Part shown: one piece after another, positions 45,582 to 55,878 of the stretch | Layout: every line of letters starts with the position of its first letter | Numbering within the stretch: the first letter of the stretch is position 1 | NCBI GenBank assembly: GCA_038143435.1 | Contig: JAYQLX010000004.1 | Location: 1 to 64,000, forward strand | Reading direction: 5' to 3' | DNA from: UBA8337 sp038143435 | GTDB taxonomy: Bacteria > Pseudomonadota > Alphaproteobacteria > RS24 | DNA length: 64,000 nucleotides | The notes under the pieces: model-generated | Databases searched by the model: none | Told to the model about the DNA's origin: nothing | The model's input: only the letters and a program-made list of their open reading frames with translations | Translations under genes and position numbers: made by a program

Positions 45582-46097
45582 TGACGAGACTGCAAACCAT
45601 TGTCACCCATTTGGCTATGGAAGCTCCCTTGCCTGTCGCTTCCGGCGAAATTGTTTGGCCGGACGGCATCAGCTTTCAGCATGAGCTGAGCATAGCGCTT
45701 GCTGATTACCGCGCGCTTTACGATATGGTCGGGCGGCGTTGGCATTGGGTCAATCGGCGTCATCTCGATGACCGCCAATTGGCCGCGCTTATTCACCATC
45801 CGGCCACTGAGATTTTCATTTTGCGGCGGAAAGGAAACCCCATCGGCTATGTCGAATTGAATTTCAGATTATTTCCGCAAGTCGAGATTGTTTTCTTCGG
45901 TCTTGTCGAAAGCGAAATCGGCAACGGGCCTGGGCCCGCGCATGATGAAGCGCAGCATGCAAATCATTAGAGAGCGCGACCCGAAAAAAGTCATTATCCA
46001 GACCTGCACGCTTGACCATCCGGCTGCGCTGAAACTTTATCAGCGCGCAGGCTTTGCCGCTTATAAGCGCAAGCAAGTGGAAATCATCGACGATTAA
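45581..46097 (+). CDS. GNAT family N-acetyltransferase (one frameshift)
   Basis: About 171 residues in two frames. The first (from ATG 45581) carries the N-terminal half to VEIVFFGLVESEIGNG; removing one G near 45927 (GGGCC to GGCC) joins it to LGPRMMKRSMQIIRER, the acetyl-CoA-binding helix, and LDHPAALKLYQRAGF, the last GNAT motif. Substrate unknown. Its stop overlaps the aapP stop by four bases. Confidence 0.82.
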
Positions 46098-46834
46098 TGC
46101 GTCAGCACTTGGCTGAGGAACAGCTTGGTGCGCTCATTTTCAGGATTGGAGAAAAACGCTTCCGGCGCATTTTCTTCGACAATCTCGCCCTCATCCATAA
46201 ATATCACGCGGTCGGCGACCTGTCGGGCAAAGCCCATTTCATGCGTCACGCACAGCATGGTCATGCCTTCATTGGCCAATTCCACCATCACGTCGAGCAC
46301 TTCCTTAATCATTTCCGGATCAAGCGCCGAGGTCGGCTCATCAAACAGCATGATGCGCGGGTTCATGCAAAGCGCGCGCGCAATGGCGACACGCTGCTGC
46401 TGGCCGCCCGATAGCTGGCCGGGATATTTGTCCGCTTGGTCGGGAATACGCACGCGTTCCAATAATTCACGCGCCAATTTCTCGGCCTCGGCTTGCGATT
46501 TTTGCTGCACCCAAATCGGTGACAAAGTGCAATTTTCCAGCACCGTCATATGCGGAAACAAATTAAATTGCTGAAACACCATGCCGACATTGGAACGAAT
46601 TTCCTCAAGGTTCTTCAACGAGCCGTCCAACGTCACGCCTTCCACCTCAATTTCGCCCTCTTGATGCGCCTCAAGACGATTGATGCAGCGAATAAGCGTT
46701 GACTTGCCGCTGCCTGACGGCCCGCAGATGACAATCTTTTCACCCGCCGCCACATTCAAGTCAATGTCACGCAGCACATGAAAATTGCCGAACCATTTGT
46801 TCATTTTATTGATGCGGATAACCGGATCACTCAT
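46094..46834 (-). CDS. aapP: General L-amino acid ABC transporter, ATP-binding protein
   Basis: A 246-residue ATPase of the polar amino acid family: Walker A CGPSGSGKST near residue 37, Q-loop MVFQQFNLFPHM, signature LSGGQQQRVAIARAL, Walker B IMLFDEPTSALDPE and switch histidine CVTHEMGFARQVAD. It overlaps aapM by ATGA and ends the aapJQMP operon. Confidence 0.96.
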   Translation of the reverse strand: MSDPVIRINKMNKWFGNFHVLRDIDLNVAAGEKIVICGPSGSGKSTLIRCINRLEAHQEGEIEVEGVTLDGSLKNLEEIRSNVGMVFQQFNLFPHMTVLENCTLSPIWVQQKSQAEAEKLARELLERVRIPDQADKYPGQLSGGQQQRVAIARALCMNPRIMLFDEPTSALDPEMIKEVLDVMVELANEGMTMLCVTHEMGFARQVADRVIFMDEGEIVEENAPEAFFSNPENERTKLFLSQVLTH

Positions 46835-47943
46835 GAGCTTGTCCTGTCGGTTGAAAGATGGTTTTCCATAAAGATTGAATAGCGCGACATGGCAAAACAG
46901 AAAAGCCAGAACACGGCACCGGCAAACACATAGCCGGTAATATGTGTCTCCGGCGTCGCCCAGCTGGCATCGGTGAAATGCAATTGCACAATGCCCAGCA
47001 AATCAAACAGCCCGACAATCAACACCAAAGTCGTGTCCTTAAACAGGCCGATAAATGTGTTCACAATGCCGGGAATGACCAGCTTGAGCGCTTGCGGTAA
47101 AATAATGAGGCGGGTGGTTTTCCAATAGCCGAGGCCGAGCGCCGCCGCCGCCTCATATTGCCCTTTCGGAATGGCTTGCAGCCCGCCGCGCACCACTTCC
47201 GCCATATAGGCCGATGAGAACAGCGCAACGCCGATAAGACAGCGCACCAGCTTGTCGAAATTGATACCATCAGGCAGAAACAGCGGCAGCATGACGCTCG
47301 CCATAAACAAGACGGTAATCAGCGGCACGCCGCGAAATATCTCGATAAAGCCGATGCACAAAGCGCGCACAATCGGTAAATCCGAGCGCCGCCCCAAAGC
47401 CAGCAAAATGCCGAGCGGTAGCGAGGCGACAATGCCGGTAATGGCAACAACCAATGTCACCAACAGACCGCCCCAATCGGTTGTATCGACCGTCGCCAGC
47501 CCCAGCATGCCGCCATTCAACATGATGAAAGCAAATATCGGATAAAACCCGAGCAGATAAATCATATTGGCGCGCTTAAAGCCGACATTCGGCATCAGCA
47601 TGGGTATCAGCCCGATAAGGCCGGAGAGAAACACCAAATCGACACGCCAGCGTTCCGCATCGGGATAGCGGCCATAGATGAACTGGCCGAATTTCGCTTC
47701 GATAAATGGCCAGCACGCACCCTGCACCTCTTTCAGGCAGGCGGTGCGGTCATCGCCGGTAAAACTGGCATCAATAATCGCCCAGCCGAATATCGCTTCG
47801 ACGACATAGACAACCAGCGTGAATGCCAAAAGCGTCAGTGCCGTATCCAACTTGGTGGCGAAAAGGTTGGCGCGCGCCCATGCAACAAAGCCCACCGTAT
47901 TCGATGGCGCGGGGCGCGGGGTTGTCGGCGTCCAACTGCTCAT
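46831..47943 (-). CDS. aapM: General L-amino acid ABC transporter, permease AapM
   Basis: A 370-residue inner-membrane permease with about eight helices and the EAA loop EAAAALGLGYWKTTRLIILPQAL in the C-terminal half. The long N-terminal section with extra helices is typical of AapM/YhdY rather than short HisM-type subunits. It overlaps aapQ by four bases and aapP by four bases. Confidence 0.95.
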   Translation of the reverse strand: MSSWTPTTPRPAPSNTVGFVAWARANLFATKLDTALTLLAFTLVVYVVEAIFGWAIIDASFTGDDRTACLKEVQGACWPFIEAKFGQFIYGRYPDAERWRVDLVFLSGLIGLIPMLMPNVGFKRANMIYLLGFYPIFAFIMLNGGMLGLATVDTTDWGGLLVTLVVAITGIVASLPLGILLALGRRSDLPIVRALCIGFIEIFRGVPLITVLFMASVMLPLFLPDGINFDKLVRCLIGVALFSSAYMAEVVRGGLQAIPKGQYEAAAALGLGYWKTTRLIILPQALKLVIPGIVNTFIGLFKDTTLVLIVGLFDLLGIVQLHFTDASWATPETHITGYVFAGAVFWLFCFAMSRYSIFMENHLSTDRTSS

Positions 47944-49089
47944 GATTTCTGCCCCACAAGCGCAATGCGCGCATTATATCGGTTCATGGCAAAAGAAGTG
48001 AGCAAGCTCAACGTCAGATAAATCATCATGGTGATGAATATGATTTCGACGGCTTGGCCGACCTGGGTGAGCGTGGTGCCTGCAAACACCGAGACGATAT
48101 CGGGATAGGCAATGGCGACCGCCAAAGATGAGTTTTTGGTCAGATTGAGATATTGGCTGGTCAGTGGCGGAATGATGACGCGCAGCGCTTGCGGAATAAC
48201 CACCAGCCGCAACGCCGTATTATCCGGAAGCCCGAGTGCCGCCGCCGCTTCGCGCTGGCCTTTTGAGACAGATTGAATGCCGGCGCGGACAATCTCGGCG
48301 ATAAACGCCGCCGTGTAGAGGCTGAGCGCCAAAAGCAGTGCGACAAATTCAGGAATAACGGTTATGCCACCGCGAAAGTTAAAGCCTTTAAGGGCCGGAA
48401 TATCGAAACTGAATGGCACACCGCCCAGCATGTGCCGCGAAAGCCAGCGATGCCAGAGCAATCATCACCACGGGCCGCCATATGGATTGCATCGCACCAT
48501 CGGCCAAACGCGCCTGTTGCGCCCGACGCCGAAGCCAAAAATAAGCCGCCGCCGTGACCGCCAAAGCCGCACCGTACCACCATGCGGTGCCGGTCATTTC
48601 CAAAGCCGGAACAACAATGCCGCGATTACTCAAAAACACCGCATCGCCAAGCGACACGGCCTTGCGCGGGCTGGGCAAATTACGCAGCACGCCGAAATAC
48701 CAAAACATGATTTGCAACAGCAGCGGCACATTGCGGAAAATTTCCACATAGACCATCGCCGTTTTATTGACCAACCAATTGCTCGACAGGCGCGCCACGC
48801 CAAGCACAAAACCGAGAACCGTTGCCAAACCAATGCCAAGCACCGACACCAAAAGCGTGTTCAAAAGCCCGACCGTCAGCACACGCGCAAAACTGCTGTC
48901 TTCGGAATAATCAATCAGCGTCTGGTTAATGCCGAAACCGGCGCGTTCCGACAAAAAACCGAAGCCGGAATTAATGTTCTGCCGCTCCAAATTGCCCTGC
49001 ACATTGGCGACCAGCCAGACCATCGCCAGCACCAGCGCACCGAGCACCAGCGCCTGCAAAAGCACATCACGGCGCAGCAGTTTTGACAT
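47940..49089 (-). CDS. aapQ: General L-amino acid ABC transporter, permease AapQ (one frameshift)
   Basis: About 383 residues in two frames joined near 48400-48460. The first frame (from 49089) carries membrane helices and NKTAMVYVEIFRNVPLLLQIMFWY; the second carries FNFRGGITVIPEF and the EAA loop REAAAALGLPDNTALRLVVIPQALRVIIPP. The order and motifs match AapQ/YhdX. It follows aapJ by 21 bases. Confidence 0.92.
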
Positions 49090-49110
49090 CAGCGTGTTGA
49101 TGGTCAGCTC

Positions 49111-50139
49111 CTAGCGAATGGGCGGCGCATATTGCAAACCGCCATCGGTCCATAGCGCATTGTAACCGCGCTTAATGCCGAGCGGTGTATTGATGCCGAC
49201 ATTGCGTTCAAAAATTTCACCATAATTACCGACCTGCTTGACCGCTTGAAAGGCCCAATCGGCCGGAATGCCGAGATTGGCCCCAAACGTACCGTCTTTG
49301 CCGAGCAAGCGCTTGATTGACGGATTGCCGGAATTGCTCAGCGTTGAAATATTCTTCGAGGTCACGCCCAATTCTTCCGCCGCAACCGTGGCGTAATGCA
49401 CCCAAGCGATAATATCGCCCCAGACATTGTCACCCTGCCGCACGGCCGGGCCGAGCGGTTCTTTGGAAATGATTTCCGGCAAAACAATATGCGCTTGCGG
49501 GTCGGTCAGTTTGAGGCGTTGCGCGTAAAGCGCCGAATGGTCAGTGGTGTAGGCGTCGCAACGGCCTGAATTATAGGCGGCGACCGCCTCATCGGCTTTT
49601 TCAAAAGCGACAATTTCATATTGCATATTATTGGCGCGGAAATAATCCGCCGCGTTCAGTTCGGTGGTCGTGCCTTGATTGGTGCACAGCGTCGCACCAT
49701 CAAGCTCTGTCGAACTGGTTACGCCCAAATCTGCGCGCACCATGAAGCCCTGCCCGTCATAATAATTGACGGCGCGGAAATCGACGCCCAAAGCGGTATC
49801 GCGATGCATCGACCAGGTCGTGTTGCGGGCGATAATATCAACCTCGCCCGACTGAATGGCGGTGAAGCGTTCTTTCGCCGATAGCGGAGTGAACTTGACC
49901 TTACCGGCATCACCGAAAATGGCAGCGGCCACGGCTTTACAAAAATCGACATCAATGCCGGTCCAATTGCCCTTATCATCGGGGTTGGAAAAGCCGGGCA
50001 AGCCTTGCGACACGCCACATTGCACATGACCGCGTTTCTTCACAACGTCCAATGTATTACCGGCGGCACTTGCCGATATGGGGGCCAGCACCAAAAGCAA
50101 TGATGACACGGCACCAAAAGCCAAGCGTTTGATTTGCAT
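49111..50139 (-). CDS. aapJ: General L-amino acid ABC transporter, periplasmic binding protein
   Basis: A 342-residue solute-binding protein of family 3. Signal peptide residues 1-25 ending SASAAG; then TLDVVKKRGHVQCGVSQGLPGFS, WTGIDVDFCKAVAAAIFGD, the RNTTWSMHRD segment characteristic of AapJ, and a pair of conserved cysteines in the second lobe. The ATG at 50139 has GAGG eight bases upstream. It is first in the aapJQMP operon and divergent from metC with 60 bases between. Confidence 0.96.
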   Translation of the reverse strand: MQIKRLAFGAVSSLLLVLAPISASAAGNTLDVVKKRGHVQCGVSQGLPGFSNPDDKGNWTGIDVDFCKAVAAAIFGDAGKVKFTPLSAKERFTAIQSGEVDIIARNTTWSMHRDTALGVDFRAVNYYDGQGFMVRADLGVTSSTELDGATLCTNQGTTTELNAADYFRANNMQYEIVAFEKADEAVAAYNSGRCDAYTTDHSALYAQRLKLTDPQAHIVLPEIISKEPLGPAVRQGDNVWGDIIAWVHYATVAAEELGVTSKNISTLSNSGNPSIKRLLGKDGTFGANLGIPADWAFQAVKQVGNYGEIFERNVGINTPLGIKRGYNALWTDGGLQYAPPIR

Positions 50140-50199
50140 ATCCAACCTCATTAGCGAATAATGAGCGAACTCTAACATTTCTGAGCGGAAAGAAAACAG

Positions 50200-51351
50200 G
50201 TGAAAGACGAAACAAAAATTGTTGTCAGTGGCCGCAATCCAAAAGACCATGCCGGTGCGGTCAACACGCCTGTCTATCACGCCTCAACCATCATCTATCC
50301 GTCGCTTGCCGCCATTCGCGGCACGGAGAAAATTCCCTATACATATGGCCGTCGCGGCACGCCAACGACCAGCGCGCTGCAAGATGCCATGAACGCGCTT
50401 GAAGGGGCAGACGGCACCATGCTGACACCCTCAGGCGCATCAGCTGTATCGCTGGCCATTATGACGGCGGTTTCCGCAGGCGCGCATTTGCTGATGGTGG
50501 ATAGCGCCTATCAGCCGACACGCAAATTATGCGACCAATTATTGAGCGATTATGGTGTTGAGACGGAATATTACGACCCGCTCATCGGCGGCGATATTGC
50601 CAAGCTCATCCGCGACAATACGGCGATGATTTTCATGGAAAGTCCCGGCTCACAAACCTTCGAAGTGCAAGACGTGCCGGCCATTGTCGCAGCGGCGCAA
50701 AAAGCCGGTGTCAAAACTGCTATTGATAATACATGGGCGACGCCGCTCAATTTCCGTCCGCTCGATTTCGGCGTTGATTTTTCGATACTTGCCGCTACCA
50801 AATATGTTGTCGGCCATGCCGATGCTTTGCTCGGCACGGTCGCCGCCAAAGGCGAAAACTTCACCAAGCTGGAGCGCGTGCATGGCAATATCGGTTTCAG
50901 CGTTGGCCCTGATGATGTGTTCCTCGCTCTGCGTGGCTTGCGCACCATGCCGACGCGCATGAAACAGCATCAGCAAGCGGCGCTTGATATTGCCGCATGG
51001 CTTGAAGGCATGAGCTTTGTCCGCAAAGTGTTTTACCCCGCCCTGCCCGACGCGCCGGGACATGATTTATGGCAACGCGATTTCACCGGCGCGGGCGGTC
51101 TGTTCTCAGTCGAGCTTGAGCCGTGTAGCGAAGAGCAACTTGCAGCCATGCTCGACAATATGCGCCTCTTTGGCATGGGATATAGCTGGGGCGGGTTTGA
51201 AAGCCTGATTGTGCCGTGCAAAATCGTCCGCACCGCCAAGCCGTTTGAAACGGACGGGCAAATGCTCCGCCTCAATATCGGGCTGGAACATGTCGATGAT
51301 TTGAAAGCCGATTTGAACGACGGCTTTGCCCGCGCCGGTTATAAAGTCTAA
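50200..51351 (+). CDS. metC: Cystathionine beta-lyase
   Basis: PLP enzyme that splits cystathionine to homocysteine in methionine synthesis. The 383-residue protein shows TPVYHASTIIYP, YTYGRRGTPTTSALQ, the PLP lysine in ILAATKYVVGHADALLG, and SVELEPCSEEQ. GTG start. The metC gene divergent from aapJ is a conserved alphaproteobacterial arrangement. Its stop overlaps that of the Sel1 gene by four bases. Confidence 0.93.
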   Translation: MKDETKIVVSGRNPKDHAGAVNTPVYHASTIIYPSLAAIRGTEKIPYTYGRRGTPTTSALQDAMNALEGADGTMLTPSGASAVSLAIMTAVSAGAHLLMVDSAYQPTRKLCDQLLSDYGVETEYYDPLIGGDIAKLIRDNTAMIFMESPGSQTFEVQDVPAIVAAAQKAGVKTAIDNTWATPLNFRPLDFGVDFSILAATKYVVGHADALLGTVAAKGENFTKLERVHGNIGFSVGPDDVFLALRGLRTMPTRMKQHQQAALDIAAWLEGMSFVRKVFYPALPDAPGHDLWQRDFTGAGGLFSVELEPCSEEQLAAMLDNMRLFGMGYSWGGFESLIVPCKIVRTAKPFETDGQMLRLNIGLEHVDDLKADLNDGFARAGYKV

Positions 51352-51941
51352 TAGGCTTTCGGAACGAAATTATCAGCCAAGTCTTCCGCTTCAACAATTT
51401 GATCGACTGTCATGGTCGCGGCCATTTCTTCAAGCGCTTTATTGGCAAACGGCGCGAAACCCTGATCGCGTGACAGCAGGTAGAATTTATAGGCCTCAAC
51501 CTTATCCATTTGAATACCGTCGCCGGTTTCCAACATGGCAGCGACATTAAACATGGCAGCGGGCATACCCATTTTGGCGGCGCGCAGATACAGCTTTGCC
51601 GCCTTTTTACGGTCTTTGGCAACGCCGGTGCCGTAATCATAAAAGGAAGCCAAATCGGTAATGGCGCGCGCGTCATTGCCCTTGGCCGCTTGTTGCAAAT
51701 ACTGGAAAGCCACTTTCAAATCGCGTTTGACGATTTTGGCATCAAAATATTCTTCGCTCAGACGATAGGCCGAACCGGCATCACCTGCGGCGGCGGCTTT
51801 CTTCCAATACTCAATGGCTTCGAGATAAAGGCCGCGCTGATAAATATCGAGACCTTCGCGCTCGCTCAGCAGCAAGACATGACCGGCGACGCCGATAGAA
51901 AGAAAAGCAATCAGGGAAAAAATTCGTAAAATTTTGTTCAT
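51348..51941 (-). CDS. Sel1-like repeat (TPR-type) protein, exported or membrane-anchored
   Basis: A 197-residue protein. Residues 5-25 form a hydrophobic segment that may be a signal peptide or anchor. The rest holds three or four Sel1-type helical repeats, for example YWKKAAAAGDAGSAYRLSE, YLQQAAKGNDARAITDLASFYDYG and LYLRAAKMGMPAAMFNVAAMLE. Such proteins act as protein-binding scaffolds. No specific partner can be inferred; it stands alone. Confidence 0.82.
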   Translation of the reverse strand: MNKILRIFSLIAFLSIGVAGHVLLLSEREGLDIYQRGLYLEAIEYWKKAAAAGDAGSAYRLSEEYFDAKIVKRDLKVAFQYLQQAAKGNDARAITDLASFYDYGTGVAKDRKKAAKLYLRAAKMGMPAAMFNVAAMLETGDGIQMDKVEAYKFYLLSRDQGFAPFANKALEEMAATMTVDQIVEAEDLADNFVPKAY

Positions 51942-52043
51942 TGGTTGACCCTGCCTTTAAACCATGGCAAAATTTAGACTAATTCGATATATCCTACTTA
52001 TCCGTTAAACGGGTTTTAGTAAACCGCGCGAAAGGAACGCACC

Positions 52044-52785
52044 GTGCTGTTGGGCATAATTTGCAATCGTAAAAAACATCTCGTCGATGAGTTGCAGTCG
52101 GTAACCCATATGTATCTTGAAGGCGTTGCCGAATATATGAATGTGCAACCCGTGCTTATTCCCTGCCCGATGGAAAACGGCACATTTGATGCGGCGCCCA
52201 TAATAGCAGCGGGTCGACGGTATTTTGCTGCCGGGCAGCACCAGCAATGTGCACCCGTCGCGCTATGGCATGGAAGAAACCGAGGCACACAAGCCGTTTG
52301 ATTTGGCGCGCGATGAAGCGGCATTTCAAACCATTGAACAATCCATTTCGCGCGATATTCCGCTGCTCGCCATTTGTCGCGGCTTTCAGGAATTGAATGT
52401 TGCCTGCGGCGGTTCGTTAAACCCGACCGTGCATGAAGTTGAGGGGCGGCTTGACCACCGCATGCCGGAAAGCGACGAGAAAGATGTCAAATTCGGCACG
52501 CAGCACCGCGTCGATTTCAACGATGGCGGGTATTTGCAGAAATTACTGAATGTCAATAGCGCACAGGTAAACTCGCTGCACTGGCAGGCGGTTGACCGCT
52601 TGGGCGACAATCTTTCCGTTGAGGCAACCGCCGAGGACGGCACGATTGAAGGCATCCGACACACTGAAGCGACCTATTGCGTCGGCGTGCAATGGCACCC
52701 TGAATATCAGGCCGGAGAAAATATTGTTTCAGCGCCCCTATTCGCCGATTTTGAACGCGCCATGAAAGCCCATGCCAATGGCTGA
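52044..52785 (+). CDS. Gamma-glutamyl-gamma-aminobutyrate hydrolase-type class I amidotransferase (one frameshift)
   Basis: Peptidase C26 family protein of about 246 residues. From ATG 52044 with GAAAGGA upstream; one extra G near 52211 (GCGGGTC to GCGGTC) joins the first frame to DGILLPGSTSNVHPSRYG. The triad is visible: nucleophile in LLAICRGFQELN and His/Glu in VGVQWHPEYQ. Related enzymes free GABA or other amines from gamma-glutamyl conjugates in polyamine breakdown. It overlaps the patatin gene by eight bases. Confidence 0.88.
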
Positions 52786-53877
52786 TTTGATTATCGCCGC
52801 CGGCCCCAAAGCGCTGGCCCATATCCGCAAACACGGGCTGTCACCTGACGATATCAGCGCCATTTTCGGCGCTTCAGGTGCAGCCAAATGGCTGGCCATT
52901 GCCGGTATTGACCACAAAGTTTTCGCGCAATTCATGACCAAACGCACAGACAAAAGGCCGGTTGATTTATTCGGCACTTCGGTCGGCGCGTTCAAACTGG
53001 CCGGCGCGCGCGCGTGCTGATGCCGATGCACCATCATCAAAGTCATGGCCGATGCCTATATTGCGCAAAGCTATGAAGGGTGAAATTGACTTCCATTCGA
53101 TTGATAAGCAAACCGATATTGTTTTGAAAAAATTTATGGGCCACGGCCATAATGGCGATATATCCGGCGGCATTGCCGAGGTGTTGGCCAACGAAAAATA
53201 TCGCCTGCATATCGGCACGGTGCGCTGTCATGGCGGCCTTAATGCCAAAGTTTGGCGGCAAGGCTTTGCCCTCGCTCGCGCCGCTCTGTTATCGACCTTC
53301 ACCGACCGTCATCTTATCGGATTGACCGAGCGCACGATTTTTTCAGACCCGCGCAGCGATATTCATTTTACCGCGCATGATGGTTTTCCGGTGCGCCACG
53401 CCAAGCTGACACCACAAAATTTTCTCAAAGCCTTGCGTTGCGCGCATCAGGCGCAATACCGGTCTAATGGCGCCGGTGCATCTCGAAGAAGACCCCGACC
53501 ATATTTATCATGATGGCGGCATGCTGGATTATCACCCGGTGCCGTCCAACTTCTGGCCGCAAACGGAAGGGCTGGTTCTGTATCCGCATTTTTACGACCA
53601 TTTCAAATTGCGCTGGTTCGATAAGTTTTATCCATGGCGCAAAGTCGCGGCGCATAGGCTTGATAATGTCATCATGCTTGCGCCAAGCCGCGATTGGGTC
53701 AAAGCCCTGCCCGACGGCAAAATTCCGTCGCGCCAAGATTTTCCGAAATATCGCAAGAACGAAGCCGAGCGGTTTGAAAAATGGCACGAGGTTGTGCGGC
53801 GCAGCCATGCGCTTGGCGAAGAATTTATCGACGCTTGCCAAAGCGGCAAAATCAGCGATTTGGTGCAGCCGCTTTAG
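52778..53877 (+). CDS. Patatin-like phospholipase (two frameshifts)
   Basis: About 366 residues in three frames. The first (from ATG 52778) has GLSPDDISAIFGASGAAKW and the nucleophile elbow FGTSVGAFKLA; after a shift near 53020 comes VLKKFMGHGHNGDISGG and DRHLIGLTERTIFSD; after a shift near 53470 comes DHIYHDGGMLDYH, where the DGG supplies the catalytic aspartate of the patatin Ser-Asp dyad. The rest of the last frame contains FWPQTEGLVLYPHFYDHFKLRWFD. Lipid substrate unknown. Its stop overlaps that of ilvD by four bases. Confidence 0.8.
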
Positions 53878-55709
53878 TCAAGCTCGCGCACAGCACCTCG
53901 GTCAGCACTGGTGGCAAAAGCGGCATAGGCTTTCAACGCTTTCGACACGGCGCGCTCGCGTTTTTCAGCCGGTTTCCAGCCCTTCTTATCCATAACGGCG
54001 CGGCGTTTGGCCAAAACATCTTCCGATACATCGAGATGAATGGAACGCTCGGGGATTGAAATGACAATCTTGTCGCCATCTTCAACCAAACCGATAAGCC
54101 CACCATTGGCCGCTTCCGGTGAAACATGGCCAATCGACAGGCCCGATGTGCCGCCTGAAAAACGGCCATCGGTCACCAAAGCGCAAACCTTGTCGAGTTG
54201 CTTCGACTTCAGATAGCTGGTCGGATAGAGCATTTCCTGCATGCCCGGCCCGCCTTTCGGCCCTTCATAACGAATAACCACGACATCGCCCGGTTTGATA
54301 TTGTCATTGGCCATAATTGCATTAACGGCTGCGTCTTGGCTTTCAAACACCCGTGCCGAGCCGGTAAATTCATAGCATTCTTCAGCCACGGCAGCGGTTT
54401 TCACAATGCAGCCGTTGTCCGCCAAATTGCCATACAGCACGGCAAGACCACCATCTTTGCTGAAAGCACTGTCAGCATCACGAATAACGCCGTTTTTGCG
54501 GTCATCATCAACATCATCAAAGCGGCGACTTTGGCTGAATGCCGTTTGCGTCGGCACGCCACCCGGGGCGGCGCGATAAAACTCCAGCACCTCGGCATCG
54601 ACATTGCCGGCAATGTCATATTTGGCAATCGCCTCGCCAATGGTTTTCGAATGCACGGTCGGCTGGTCATCATGCAGCAATCCGGCGCGCGACAGCGAAC
54701 CGAGCAGCCCCATAATACCACCGGCGCGGTGCACATCTTCCATATGCACATTTGGCACGGCGGGGGCGACCTTGCTGAGCACCGGCACTTTGCGCGACAT
54801 GCGGTCAATATCCTTCATGGTGAAATCAACCTCCGCCTCATGCGCAGCGGCCAGCAAATGCAGCACCGTATTGGTCGACCCGCCCATCGCAATATCCAGC
54901 GCAATGGCGTTTTCAAAGCCTTTGAAATTGGCCATAGAACGCGGCAAAACGCTTTCGTCTTCGCCCTCATAATAGCGTTCACACAGTTCAACCACCAAAT
55001 GACCGGCGCGCTTGAAAAGCGCCTCGCGGTCGGCATGGGTTGCCAGCACTGAGCCATTGCCGGGCAAGGACAGACCAATGGCTTCGGTCAGGCAATTCAT
55101 CGAATTGGCGGTGAACATACCGGAGCACGAACCGCAAGTCGGGCATGCCGAGCGTTCAATCACATCGACTTGCTCATCTGTGTAGCTGTCATCAGCCGCG
55201 GCGACCATGGCGTCGACCAAATCAACCGCGCGCTCTTCGTCTTCCCAAACGACTTTGCCCGCTTCCATCGGCCCGCCGGACACAAACACGGCAGGAATGT
55301 TGAGGCGCAACGCGCCCATCAACATTCCGGGCGTAATCTTGTCGCAATTGGAAATGCATACCAGCGCGTCGGCGCAATGGGCATTGGCCATATATTCCAC
55401 GCTATCGGCGATAATCTCGCGCGACGGCAGCGAATACAGCATGCCGTCATGCCCCATCGCAATGCCGTCATCAACGTCAATCGTATTGAACTCTTTGGCA
55501 ACACCGCCGGCCGCTTCAATCTCGCGCGCGACAAGCTGTCCCAAGTCTTTCAAATGCACATGACCCGGCACAAATTGCGTGAAACTGTTGACGACGGCGA
55601 CAATCGGCTTACCGAAATCGCTATCACCCATACCGGTGGCGCGCCAGAGGCCGCGCGCGCCGGCCATATTGCGCCCGTGTGTCGATGTTCTGCTTCTCAG
55701 TTTCGGCAT
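53874..55709 (-). CDS. ilvD: Dihydroxy-acid dehydratase
   Basis: Fe-S enzyme of valine, leucine and isoleucine synthesis that turns 2,3-dihydroxy-acids into 2-keto acids. The 611-residue protein begins MPKLRSRTSTHGRNMAGARG; cluster-associated cysteines are in CISNCDKITPGMLMG and CPTCGSCSGMFTANSMN. FSGGTSGLSIGHVSPEAANGG is seen near the end. The ATG at 55709 has AGGTGA upstream; the frame open to 55802 is not conserved. Confidence 0.97.
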   Translation of the reverse strand: MPKLRSRTSTHGRNMAGARGLWRATGMGDSDFGKPIVAVVNSFTQFVPGHVHLKDLGQLVAREIEAAGGVAKEFNTIDVDDGIAMGHDGMLYSLPSREIIADSVEYMANAHCADALVCISNCDKITPGMLMGALRLNIPAVFVSGGPMEAGKVVWEDEERAVDLVDAMVAAADDSYTDEQVDVIERSACPTCGSCSGMFTANSMNCLTEAIGLSLPGNGSVLATHADREALFKRAGHLVVELCERYYEGEDESVLPRSMANFKGFENAIALDIAMGGSTNTVLHLLAAAHEAEVDFTMKDIDRMSRKVPVLSKVAPAVPNVHMEDVHRAGGIMGLLGSLSRAGLLHDDQPTVHSKTIGEAIAKYDIAGNVDAEVLEFYRAAPGGVPTQTAFSQSRRFDDVDDDRKNGVIRDADSAFSKDGGLAVLYGNLADNGCIVKTAAVAEECYEFTGSARVFESQDAAVNAIMANDNIKPGDVVVIRYEGPKGGPGMQEMLYPTSYLKSKQLDKVCALVTDGRFSGGTSGLSIGHVSPEAANGGLIGLVEDGDKIVISIPERSIHLDVSEDVLAKRRAVMDKKGWKPAEKRERAVSKALKAYAAFATSADRGAVRELD

Positions 55710-55878
55710 TGTTTCACCTAATTCAATTATTCGGCTTGTCTTACCGCGTTTACTCAACAAGGGCAAACCGCATGGCGGAACAATCAAGTGCATTTTCTCC
55801 ATTCCAAAATGTCACATGTTGATTTTTTGACATTTTTCGCGCAGCACCACTTCATAGTCAGTAGCAGTGGAGTGCGTT

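Noticed and set aside
48364..49086. A 240-codon plus-strand frame opposite aapQ
   Set aside because: Basic, histidine-rich shadow of a membrane-protein gene; no start signals.
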